Source of the DNA: Thiofaba sp049322715
GTDB lineage: Bacteria; Pseudomonadota; Gammaproteobacteria; Halothiobacillales; Halothiobacillaceae
DNA length: 36,270 nucleotides
Direction of reading: 5' to 3'
Assembly: GCA_049322715.1 (NCBI GenBank)
Contig: JBMOQP010000053.1
Coordinates: 1-36,270, forward strand
Below are positions 24,846 to 33,515 of the stretch, piece by piece. The notes below the pieces were generated by a model. The model worked only from the letters and a program-made list of their open reading frames with translations. It did no database searches and was not told the origin of the DNA. Positions within the stretch are counted from its first letter, which is position 1; every line of letters starts with the position of its first letter. A program made the position numbers and the translations under genes.

Positions 24846-25901
24846 ATGAGCCTGCCCCCCCTCAACGAACGCGCCCAGCACCTGCTGAAGGCCTTGGTCG
24901 AGCGCTACATCAGCGAAGGCGTGCCCGTAGGCTCGCGCACCCTGTCGCAGGCCACCCCGTTCAGCCTCAGCCCGGCCACCATCCGCAACGTGATGGCCGA
25001 TCTGGAGGCGATGGGGCTGATCCATGCGCCGCACACCTCCGCCGGGCGGGTGCCGACCATCCAGGGCTACCGCCTGTTCATCAACCAGCTGCTGACCATG
25101 CGCAGCCTGGACGAGGGCCAGGTGGACTTTCTCAGCGGTGAACTGCGCCAGGCCAGCAGCTCGCGCCAGCAGCTGATCGAAACGGCCTCGCAAATGCTCT
25201 CCCACCTGACCCGCTTCGCCGGGCTGGTCACCCTGCCCCGCCGCGAGCACGCGCGCCTGACCCAGATCGAATTCGTCCCGCTCTCCGGCCGGCGCGTGCT
25301 GGCCATCCTGGTGATGGACGACGGCGAGGTGCAGAATCGCGTGCTGCCGGTCAGCCGGGACTATTCCAGCGGCGAGTTGCGCCAGTTCGGCGCCCTGCTC
25401 TCCGAGCGTCTGGCAGGCCAGGAGGCAAGCCGGGTGCGCGAGACCCTGCTGGCCGAGATGGACAAGGTGCGCAGCGACCTGAACACCCTCATGCGCGAGG
25501 CCATCCTGCTCACCGAGCAGGCACTCGGCGCCACCGCGCCGGGCCCGGACCTCGTCATCAGCGGGCAGTCCAATCTGGTCGGCCTGGAGGAGATGGGCAA
25601 CCTCGCCAGCATGAAGCGCCTGTTCGAGGCGTTCGAGACCAAGCGCGACATCCTGCACCTGCTCGACCAGTCCGAGCGCGCGGAAGGCGTGCAGATCTTC
25701 ATCGGCGGCGAGTCCGGCTATGATCCCCTGCAGGACTGCAGCCTGATCGCCGCCCCTTATCGCGACCAGGGCCGCGTGGTCGGCTACCTCGGCGTCATCG
25801 GCCCCACCCGCATGCCCTATGATCAGGTGATCCCGCTGGTCGACATCACCGCCCGCCTGCTGGGCGCGGCCATGAGCCCCGGTCTTGAAACCGAAGGCTG
25901 A
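24846..25901 (+). CDS. hrcA: Heat-inducible transcriptional repressor HrcA
   Basis: 351 residues from ATG 24846 (MSLPPLNERAQHLLKALVERYI). The winged-helix N-terminus (SPATIRNVMADLEAMGLI, HTSAGRVPTIQGYR) is followed by the GAF-like HrcA core ending IGPTRMPYDQVIPLVDITARLL. HrcA represses chaperone genes by binding CIRCE and is kept active by GroEL. The GTG at 24828 would also be in frame but lies inside the CIRCE operator, so it is rejected. No strong ribosome site precedes the ATG. Confidence 0.96.
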   Translation: MSLPPLNERAQHLLKALVERYISEGVPVGSRTLSQATPFSLSPATIRNVMADLEAMGLIHAPHTSAGRVPTIQGYRLFINQLLTMRSLDEGQVDFLSGELRQASSSRQQLIETASQMLSHLTRFAGLVTLPRREHARLTQIEFVPLSGRRVLAILVMDDGEVQNRVLPVSRDYSSGELRQFGALLSERLAGQEASRVRETLLAEMDKVRSDLNTLMREAILLTEQALGATAPGPDLVISGQSNLVGLEEMGNLASMKRLFEAFETKRDILHLLDQSERAEGVQIFIGGESGYDPLQDCSLIAAPYRDQGRVVGYLGVIGPTRMPYDQVIPLVDITARLLGAAMSPGLETEG

Positions 25902-25952
25902 GGCCCAAGATTTGTTTTTCACGATCCAACCATCCGCATCAGGAGACAGTGC

Positions 25953-26570
25953 GTGAGTCAGGACACCCAACCCACCCCGGAAACGCCCGAAGTGGAGCAA
26001 GCCACCGAACAGCTGGCGGCGGAATCCATCCATGGATTCCGCCCTTCGGGTGACGCTGAACGCGAAGCTGGCGCAAGCCCGCGTCCCAACGCCGTTCCCA
26101 ACGGCGTTGCTGACGATTCCATCCACGCCCTGCTGGAAGACGCCCGCAGCAAGGCCGACGAGCACTGGAACGAGGTGCTGCGCCTGCGCGCCGAGATGGA
26201 CAACCTGCGCAAGCGCACCGAGCGCGACATCGACAACGCGCGCAAATATGCCCTGGAGAAATTCATCGAGTCCCTGCTCGGTGTGGCCGACAGCCTCGAC
26301 CTCGGCCTCAAGGCCTGCCAGGAGGCAACCGAGATCGCCCCATTGCAGCAGGGCACCGAGATGATGCACGGCCAGTTCTTCCAGACCCTGGAGCGTTTCG
26401 GCGTGAAGCCGATCGACCCGCTGGGCGAGCCCTTCAATCCGGACCTGCACCAGGCGATCGCCATGCAGCCGTCCGAGGGCGAATCCAACCGCGTCATCCA
26501 GGTGCTGCAGAAGGGCTACCAGCTCAACGAGCGCGTGCTGCGCCCGGCGCTGGTGATCGTTTCGCAGTGA
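25953..26570 (+). CDS. grpE: Nucleotide exchange factor GrpE with element-encoded N-terminal segment
   Basis: 205 residues starting GTG 25953, seven bases after AGGAGA. GrpE core: long dimerising helix (ARSKADEHWNEVLRLRAEMDNLRKRTERDI), then YALEKFIESLLGVADSL and the beta domain with GVKPIDPLGEPFNPDLHQAI. It releases ADP from DnaK. In the disordered N-terminal tail, residues about 22-53 (SIHGFRPSGDAEREAGASPR...) are encoded by a palindromic element, in frame, separating the acidic start from the first helix. hrcA is 51 bp upstream. Confidence 0.96.
   Translation: MSQDTQPTPETPEVEQATEQLAAESIHGFRPSGDAEREAGASPRPNAVPNGVADDSIHALLEDARSKADEHWNEVLRLRAEMDNLRKRTERDIDNARKYALEKFIESLLGVADSLDLGLKACQEATEIAPLQQGTEMMHGQFFQTLERFGVKPIDPLGEPFNPDLHQAIAMQPSEGESNRVIQVLQKGYQLNERVLRPALVIVSQ
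26018..26110. repeat. Palindromic element inside the 5' part of grpE
   Basis: GGCGGAATCCA / TGGATTCCGCC with loop TCCA (26018-26043), a CCC-TT-CGGG mini-hairpin, the GCGAAGCTGGCG-CAAGCCCGC segment (26062-26082) shared with the rne and 18598 copies, and CAACGCCGTT / AACGGCGTTG with loop CCC (26087-26109). The first stem resembles the mltG copy and the last resembles 21560-21582 in rne. Confidence 0.9.
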
Positions 26571-26576
26571 CACGAC

Positions 26577-26605
26577 CTTGAAACGGCAATAAGCGTCCCC
26601 ACCAT
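26577..26605 (+). promoter_or_regulatory. Sigma-32-type heat-shock promoter for dnaK
   Basis: CTTGAAA (26577-26583), a 13-bp spacer, then CCCCACCAT (26597-26605) closely match the sigma-32 consensus (CTTGAAA, about 11-16 bp, CCCCATNT). It begins six bases after the grpE stop and would drive dnaK(-dnaJ) with a leader of more than 100 nt. Confidence 0.8.
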
Positions 26606-26639
26606 CAAGCCAACCGAATAAACCCGCGGGGGCAGCGCC

Positions 26640-26672
26640 CTCGCCGCGATAAAAGCGCCTGATCGCGGCGAG
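26640..26672 (+). promoter_or_regulatory. Perfect stem-loop in the dnaK leader
   Basis: CTCGCCGCGAT (26640-26650) pairs perfectly with ATCGCGGCGAG (26662-26672) around an 11-base loop, in the transcribed leader between the heat-shock promoter and dnaK. No T-tract follows, so it is not a classic terminator. It may stabilise or regulate the mRNA, or end grpE transcripts by processing. Confidence 0.55.
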
Positions 26673-26726
26673 GCCACCTCTCCTGCACGAACAAAATCAA
26701 CGAATTCAGCTAGGGAGTACTTCATC

Positions 26727-28646
<1,920 letters not shown>

Positions 28647-28659
28647 GTCCTCGACCCAT

Positions 28660-28767
28660 CGTCATTGCACAGGACAGCATGTAGGGCGCAATGGCAAAGC
28701 GTATTGCGCCCGGATGCTCCCGGCGGATTACGGCTTCGCCTGACCCGCCCTACAGTAAACAATGACG
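28660..28767. repeat. Nested inverted repeat between dnaK and dnaJ
   Basis: Outer arms CGTCATTG (28660-28667) and CAATGACG (28760-28767) enclose TGTAGGGCG (28680-28688) and CGCCCTACA (28746-28754), with GCGCAAT...ATTGCGC and GGCGGATTACGG...CCTGACCCGCC inside. The sequence type (GTAGGGCGCAAT...GGCGGATTACG) is a common intergenic repeat of proteobacteria. It lies between two cotranscribed genes and could modulate dnaJ relative to dnaK. Confidence 0.75.
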
Positions 28768-28829
28768 ACATATTCAAGGCCACAGCGCTCCTTTGAGCCC
28801 TGTGGCTGAATCATTTCTCTGGAACAGAC

Positions 28830-29969
28830 ATGGCCAAGAAAGACCTTTACGAAATCCTCGGCGTGGCCAAGAACGCCAGCGAGGACGAACTCAAGAAGGC
28901 CTATCGCCGCCTGGCGATGAAATACCATCCGGACCGCAACCCGGACGACAAGGACGCCGAGGCCAAGTTCAAGGAAGCCAAGGAGGCCTACGAGATCCTC
29001 TCCGACGCTTCGAGGCGCGCGGCCTACGACCAGTTCGGCCACGCCGCCTTCGAGGCCGGCATGGGCGGCGGCGCGGGACCGGGCTATGGCGGCGGATTCG
29101 GCGGGGCCAGCTTCTCCGACATCTTCGGCGACGTGTTCGGCGACATCTTCGGCGGCGGCCGCGGCCGCGGCACCCGCGCCTATCGCGGCGCCGACCTGCA
29201 GTACAACCTCGAGATCAGTCTCGAGGAGGCGGTGGCGGGCACCACGGTCAAGATCCGCGTGCCGACCACCGAGCCCTGCCAGGCCTGCGACGGCAGCGGC
29301 GCGAAGAAGGGCACCAAGCCAAAGACCTGCCCGACCTGCGGCGGCGCGGGCGCGGTGCGCATCCAGCAGGGCATCTTCGCCGTGCAGCAGACCTGCCCGA
29401 CCTGTCACGGGCGCGGCGAGATCATCGAGGAGCCGTGCCCGGAATGCCGCGGCCAGGGCCGCGTGCAGACGCACAAGACCCTGTCGGTGAAGATCCCGGC
29501 CGGCGTGGACACCGGCGACCGCATCCGCCTCGGCGGCGAGGGCGAACCGGGCGAGCACGGCGGCCCGGCGGGCGACCTGTTCGTGGTCATTCACGTCAAG
29601 CCACACCCGATCTTCGTGCGCCAGGACGCCGACCTGTATTGCGAAGTGCCGATCAGCTTCGCCACCGCCGCCCTCGGCGGCGAGGTGGAGGTGCCGACCC
29701 TCGGTGGCCGTGCCCGCCTGAAGATCCCGGCCGAGACGCAGAGCGGCAAGCTCTTCCGCCTGCGCGGCAAGGGCGTTGCCCCGGTCCGCGGCGGCGCGCC
29801 GGGCGACCTGATCTGCAAGGTGAACGTCGAGACCCCGGTCAACCTGACCGATGCGCAGAAGGACATGCTGCGCAAGTTCGACGAGTCGCTCGGCGGAGAC
29901 CATCACCGCCCGCAGGAGCAGTCCTGGATGGGCCGGGTGAAGAAGTTCTTCGACGACATGCGCACCTGA
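28830..29969 (+). CDS. dnaJ: Chaperone protein DnaJ (Hsp40, type I)
   Basis: 379 residues: a J domain with HPD (MKYHPDRNPDD, about residues 30-40), a Gly/Phe-rich linker, four zinc-finger repeats (CQACDGSG, CPTCGGAG, CPTCHGRG, CPECRGQG) and the two-part substrate-binding C-terminus. It stimulates DnaK ATPase and delivers substrates. It is probably cotranscribed with dnaK across a 183-bp gap that contains a nested inverted repeat, and is followed by a strong terminator. Confidence 0.97.
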   Translation: MAKKDLYEILGVAKNASEDELKKAYRRLAMKYHPDRNPDDKDAEAKFKEAKEAYEILSDASRRAAYDQFGHAAFEAGMGGGAGPGYGGGFGGASFSDIFGDVFGDIFGGGRGRGTRAYRGADLQYNLEISLEEAVAGTTVKIRVPTTEPCQACDGSGAKKGTKPKTCPTCGGAGAVRIQQGIFAVQQTCPTCHGRGEIIEEPCPECRGQGRVQTHKTLSVKIPAGVDTGDRIRLGGEGEPGEHGGPAGDLFVVIHVKPHPIFVRQDADLYCEVPISFATAALGGEVEVPTLGGRARLKIPAETQSGKLFRLRGKGVAPVRGGAPGDLICKVNVETPVNLTDAQKDMLRKFDESLGGDHHRPQEQSWMGRVKKFFDDMRT

Positions 29970-29995
29970 CGGCAAGTCAGGCTCAGGAAATGATC

Positions 29996-30025
29996 AAGGC
30001 CCGGGGAAACCCGGGCCTTTGTTTT
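29996..30025 (+). terminator. Intrinsic terminator of dnaJ
   Basis: AAGGCCCGGG pairs perfectly with CCCGGGCCTT around a GAAA tetraloop, followed by TGTTTT. It lies 26 bp after the dnaJ stop and closes the chaperone unit. Confidence 0.9.
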
Positions 30026-30072
30026 GCAACGAAATACATACGGCCGTGAACTGATATGGCACGCGACTGGAG

Positions 30073-30343
30073 CTGATTGATCCGTCCCCCCGGCGGAAGC
30101 CCGGGTCTAGGTGTGCGAAGGGCCTGGATTCCGACTTGCGCCGGAATGACGACTTTGGGATGGATCATTGCCCCTGGCGATTCATGCATGCCACGGCAGG
30201 CAGTCCGTGGATTGCTTCGCTCCGCTCGCAATGACGGCAGGATTCGTCATCGCGAGCCCCGCAGGGGCGTGGCGATCCAGACCGTGGCGATTCGTGGATT
30301 GCTTCGCCCTGCCCGCAATGACACGGAAAGGCGGGGCAAGCCC
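30073..30343. repeat. Cluster of dispersed short repeats downstream of dnaJ
   Basis: The gene-free stretch 29970-30344 holds the dnaJ terminator and a stack of repeats. GTGGATTGCTTCGCTCCGC-TCGCAATGACG (about 30207-30236) recurs as a variant at about 30293-30322, and an inverted variant (CGTCATCGCGAG...GGCGATCCA, about 30245-30279) lies between them. A GGATTCCG/CGGAATGACG hairpin (about 30126-30151) precedes them. These sequence types (TTGCTTCGCTC...CAATGACG and CCGGAATGACG) are widespread intergenic repeats. No gene is credible here. Confidence 0.75.
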
Positions 30344-30344
30344 C

Positions 30345-30914
30345 CTACAGCCAAATCTCCGTCTGGCGCACGCCCTCGATGGTGAGGAACAGCTCAACCT
30401 CGCGCGCCATCGGCCCCAGGTCGTACTCGATGCCGAAATCCTTCAGCACCAGTTTCGTCGTCCCCTCGAACCCGCGCCGGAAGGCACCCCACGGATCAGT
30501 GCCGTGGCCGAGCTCGCGCACGTCGATGCGCACCGGGCGGGTCACACCGCGCAGGGTGAGCTCGCCCTCGAGCACGCCCCGCCCCTCCGCCGTCCCGGTA
30601 TAGCGCGTGCCGACGAAGCGCGCCTGGGGATGTTCCTCCACCGCCAGGAAGTCCGCACTGCGCAGGTGCTTGTCGCGCTCGGCGTGGTTGGTGTCGATGC
30701 TGCCGGTGTCGATCGTCACCTCGACCCGGTCGAGCTCGGGATGCCCCGGCGAATAAGCGAAACGGCCGGAGAAGCGGTTGAAGCGGCCGAGCATCCAGCC
30801 GAAGCCCAGGTGGCTGATCTTGAACTGGATGCCGGCGTGCATGTTGCCGACGTCGATCTCATATTGCTCGATCTCTGGCGCTGGACCCGAGGCGGAAGCC
30901 GCTGCAGTGGTCAT
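30345..30914 (-). CDS. YceI-family protein without signal peptide
   Basis: 189 residues of the YceI/lipocalin-like barrel that binds polyisoprenoid-type lipids in structurally known members: YEIDVGNMHAGIQFKISHLGFGWMLGRF, NHAERDKHLRSADFL, GELTLRGVTRPVRIDV and FGIEYDLGPMAREVELFLTIEGVRQ. The N-terminus (MTTAAASASGPAPEIEQ) is polar, so it should stay in the cytoplasm, unlike its neighbour. The start has a strong AAGGAGG. It is about 60-65% identical by eye to the YceI gene 61 bp upstream, so it looks like a tandem duplicate that lost or swapped its leader. Confidence 0.92.
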   Translation of the reverse strand: MTTAAASASGPAPEIEQYEIDVGNMHAGIQFKISHLGFGWMLGRFNRFSGRFAYSPGHPELDRVEVTIDTGSIDTNHAERDKHLRSADFLAVEEHPQARFVGTRYTGTAEGRGVLEGELTLRGVTRPVRIDVRELGHGTDPWGAFRRGFEGTTKLVLKDFGIEYDLGPMAREVELFLTIEGVRQTEIWL

Positions 30915-30975
30915 GGGAACCTCCTTGGGGAAGTGGGGGGGCGGGATGGCTGGCCCATCCGGGAGCGGGCAGCCG

Positions 30976-31566
30976 TTACTTCTGCCGTACCCCCTCGACG
31001 GAGAGGAACAGCTCGACCTCGCGCGCCGCCGGCCCGAGGTCGTAGTCGATGCCGAAGTCCTTCAGCACCAGCCGGGTCGTGCCCTCGAAGCCGCGCCGGT
31101 AACCGCCCCAGGGATCGGGGCCGTGGCCGATGGCGCGCGTCTCGATCGTCACCGGCCGGGTCACGCCGTGCAGGGTCAGCTCCCCCTCGAGCACGCCCTT
31201 GCCGTCCGCCTGCTCGGCATAGCTCCGGCTGACGAAACGGGCCTTGGGATACTTGCCGACATCGAGGAAATCGCCGCTGCGCAGGTGCTTGTCGCGCTCG
31301 GCGTGGTTGCTGTCGATGCTTGCGGTCTCGATGCTCACCTCGACCATGGACGCCGCAGGATTCTGCGGGTCATAACTGAACCGCCCCTCGAACCTGTCGA
31401 AGCGCCCAAGCAGCCAGCTGAAGCCCAGGTGGCTGATCTTGAACTGGATGAAGGCGTGGGCGTTCTTGGTGTCGATCACGTAGCGCTCGACCTCTGCCCA
31501 GGCCGCCCCAGCGGGCAGCGACAGGGTGCAGGCAAGAAGCAGGGATGCAAACAGGCGCTGCTTCAT
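30976..31566 (-). CDS. yceI: Periplasmic YceI-family protein
   Basis: 196 residues. A signal peptide (MKQRLFASLLLACTLSLPAGAAWA, cleavage after AWA at about residue 24) is followed by a complete YceI domain (RYVIDTKNAHAFIQFKISHLGFSWLLGRF, NHAERDKHLRSGDFL, GELTLHGVTRPVTIE, VLKDFGIDYDLGPAAREVELFLSVEGVRQK). AAGGAG precedes the ATG. YceI genes commonly follow a cytochrome b561 gene, as here (9 bp gap), suggesting a shared role with membrane quinones or isoprenoid lipids, which is an inference. Confidence 0.94.
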   Translation of the reverse strand: MKQRLFASLLLACTLSLPAGAAWAEVERYVIDTKNAHAFIQFKISHLGFSWLLGRFDRFEGRFSYDPQNPAASMVEVSIETASIDSNHAERDKHLRSGDFLDVGKYPKARFVSRSYAEQADGKGVLEGELTLHGVTRPVTIETRAIGHGPDPWGGYRRGFEGTTRLVLKDFGIDYDLGPAAREVELFLSVEGVRQK

Positions 31567-31577
31567 CGTCAGGCTCC

Positions 31578-32144
31578 TTATTCGCGGGGAGGAGAACGCA
31601 GCGGCCTGAAGGTCATGCGCCGCAGGGTGTCATCGTGATCGAACACATGGTGCTTGATGGCGGCCAGCGCATGCACCGCCGCCAGCGCGATCAGCAGGTT
31701 GGACAGGAACTCGTGCACCTCGCCGGCCACATCCTCCTGCTCGGGCAGGCCGCTGATCAGGGCCGGGACCTGGAACCAGCCGAACACGTCGATGGGCTGC
31801 CCCTCCGCCGAGGAGATCAGGTAGCCGCTGAGCGGCACCAGGACAAGCAGCAGATAGAGCACGGCCTTCATCACCCGGGCAGACCACTGCTCGAAGGCCG
31901 AACAGGTCTCGAGCGGCACGGGCTGCACATCCACCAGGCGCCACAGCCAGCGGGCCAGGATCGCCGCGAACAACAGCATGCCCAGCCCCTTGTGAAGCTC
32001 CATCGCACTGTTGAACCACGGATCCTGGTACTCGAGCTCGTCCATGTACAGCCCGAGGGCGTAGAGGGCTACGACACCCAGGGCGATGCCCCAGTGGAAG
32101 AGGATGGCGACACTGCCGAAACGCTGGCGGGTGGAACGCAACAT
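31578..32144 (-). CDS. cybB: Cytochrome b561
   Basis: 188 residues from ATG 32142-32144 (MLRSTRQRFGSVAILFHWGIALGV). It has four predicted membrane helices with haem-ligand histidines at the usual places: FHW in helix 1, ELHKGLGMLL in helix 2, VHEFLSNLLIALAAVHALAAIKHH in the last. It transfers electrons from ubiquinol in the inner membrane; family members can oxidise quinol or reduce superoxide. First gene of a three-gene unit with the two yceI genes. Confidence 0.9.
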   Translation of the reverse strand: MLRSTRQRFGSVAILFHWGIALGVVALYALGLYMDELEYQDPWFNSAMELHKGLGMLLFAAILARWLWRLVDVQPVPLETCSAFEQWSARVMKAVLYLLLVLVPLSGYLISSAEGQPIDVFGWFQVPALISGLPEQEDVAGEVHEFLSNLLIALAAVHALAAIKHHVFDHDDTLRRMTFRPLRSPPRE

Positions 32145-32166
32145 GCACGGGACTCGTCTTTGAACA

Positions 32167-32183
32167 GCTAGGCAAAGCCTAGC
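32167..32183. promoter_or_regulatory. Palindrome upstream of cytochrome b561 (possible operator)
   Basis: GCTAGGC-AAA-GCCTAGC is a perfect 7-bp inverted repeat with a 3-base centre, 22 bp upstream of the cytochrome b561 start. The size and position fit a dimeric repressor site, but no regulator gene is adjacent. Confidence 0.45.
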
Positions 32184-32268
32184 AGAGGAGGGCTTCATCC
32201 GCTCCCGCCATCCGCGCGCGACAGCGGCGTTGCGCCATGCCCGCCGACGCCCCGGACCATAAGGAACA

Positions 32269-32298
32269 TTGAGCCTTGCATACTGTCGTCAGTATGCT
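32269..32298 (+). promoter_or_regulatory. Candidate promoter and operator of the RND efflux operon
   Basis: TTGAGC (32269-32274) and TATGCT (32293-32298) are spaced by 18 bp. A perfect inverted repeat GCATACTG-TCGT-CAGTATGC (32278-32297) fills the spacer and covers most of the -10. A repressor bound there would block RNA polymerase, as for TetR-type regulators of efflux pumps. Confidence 0.55.
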
Positions 32299-32333
32299 GT
32301 GCACCTAAACCGACACATAGACTCAGGCATTCG

Positions 32334-33515
32334 ATGAAACGTCTCCTGCCCTTCGCCATCCTTGCCCTGGCCATCGGCGGCTTCATGCTGCTCAAGGCAA
32401 CACGGCCTGTTCCCCCTGCCATCACGGTGCAGGAGCGCGTATGGCATATCGACACCCTGGCCGTTCAACCCTCCAGCCTGCGCCCCACCCTGACCCTCTA
32501 CGGCCGCATCGAAGCGCCTGACCGCGTGCGCGCGTCGAGTCCGGTCAGCGGCCGCGTGCTGGAAGTATTGGTGCGGGACGGCCAGCGGGTGCAGGGCGGG
32601 CAGGTTCTGGCGCGGCTCGACCCGCGCGACCTCGAGCCGCGCCTGGCCCAGGCCCGCGCCGACGTGGAGCGCGAGAAGGTACGCTACAGGAGCGACCAGG
32701 CCGCGCTGGCCCAGGAACGCCGCCTGCTGTCCCTGGCCGAGGACGCGCTCAAGCGCGCGGAGCAGATCCAGGCCCAGAAACTCGGCTCCCAAGCCAACAC
32801 CGACCAAGCGCGCGAGCAGTTCTCGCGCGCCCAACTGGCCATCACCCAGCGCGAACAGTCCATCGCCGAGCACCCCGCCCGCCTCGCCCAGCTGCAGTCG
32901 AAGCTGGCCGAAGCCGAGCGCGATGCCGCCCGCGGCGAGATCACCGCCCCCTTCGCCGCCCGCATCGGCAAGATCGAGGCCGCCGCCGGCGACCAAGTGC
33001 AGCCCAACCAGACCCTGCTGACCCTCTACCCATCGGACGCCATCTACCTGCGCGCCAAGGTGCCCGCCATCCAGTCGGAGGAACTGCGCGCAGCGCTCCA
33101 GCGCGGCGAGGAACTGATCGCCACCGCCGACTTCGGCGGCAAGCTCCTGCGCGCACGCCTCGAGCGCCTGTCCGGCGAGGCCGACGCGCGCGGGGTGGAC
33201 GCCCTGCTCAGGCTGGACGACCCGACCGGCGTGCCGATCGGTGCCTTCGTCAATGCCCTGCTCGAGCGCCCCGTCGCCCGGGACGTCATCGCCCTGCCCT
33301 TCTCCGCCCTGCATGGCGGCGACCGCGTCTACCTGGTCAAGGACGGCCGCCTCGAAGGCGTGACCGTCCAGCGCGTCGGGGAAATGAGGGTGAACGGCGA
33401 GGCCCGCGTGTTGCTGCGCTCGGACAGGATCGCCCCGGGGGACACGGTGATGACCACCCACCTGCCGCACGCCATTGACGGGCTGGCCGTCACCAGCATC
33501 CAGCGCCCATCATGA
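32334..33515 (+). CDS. RND efflux periplasmic adaptor (membrane fusion protein)
   Basis: 393 residues: an N-terminal signal anchor (LLPFAILALAIGGFMLL), a biotinyl-lipoyl half-motif (SSPVSGRVLEVLVRDGQRVQGGQVLARLDPRDL), a long alpha-helical hairpin (about residues 100-195), the second lipoyl half (GEITAPFAARIGKIEAAAGDQVQPNQTLLTLYP) and a beta-barrel/membrane-proximal domain. It links the inner-membrane pump to an outer-membrane channel. The stop overlaps the pump ATG (ATGA). No outer-membrane factor is encoded in the window. Substrate is unknown. Confidence 0.92.
   Translation: MKRLLPFAILALAIGGFMLLKATRPVPPAITVQERVWHIDTLAVQPSSLRPTLTLYGRIEAPDRVRASSPVSGRVLEVLVRDGQRVQGGQVLARLDPRDLEPRLAQARADVEREKVRYRSDQAALAQERRLLSLAEDALKRAEQIQAQKLGSQANTDQAREQFSRAQLAITQREQSIAEHPARLAQLQSKLAEAERDAARGEITAPFAARIGKIEAAAGDQVQPNQTLLTLYPSDAIYLRAKVPAIQSEELRAALQRGEELIATADFGGKLLRARLERLSGEADARGVDALLRLDDPTGVPIGAFVNALLERPVARDVIALPFSALHGGDRVYLVKDGRLEGVTVQRVGEMRVNGEARVLLRSDRIAPGDTVMTTHLPHAIDGLAVTSIQRPS

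Noticed and set aside
24519..26573. Long minus-strand open frame across polX 5' end, hrcA and grpE
   Set aside because: Covers both strands' real genes and the CIRCE promoter; composition is that of a shadow frame.
30073..30343. CRISPR array downstream of dnaJ
   Set aside because: Repeat units are in both orientations, irregularly spaced and diverged; no uniform spacers and no cas genes.
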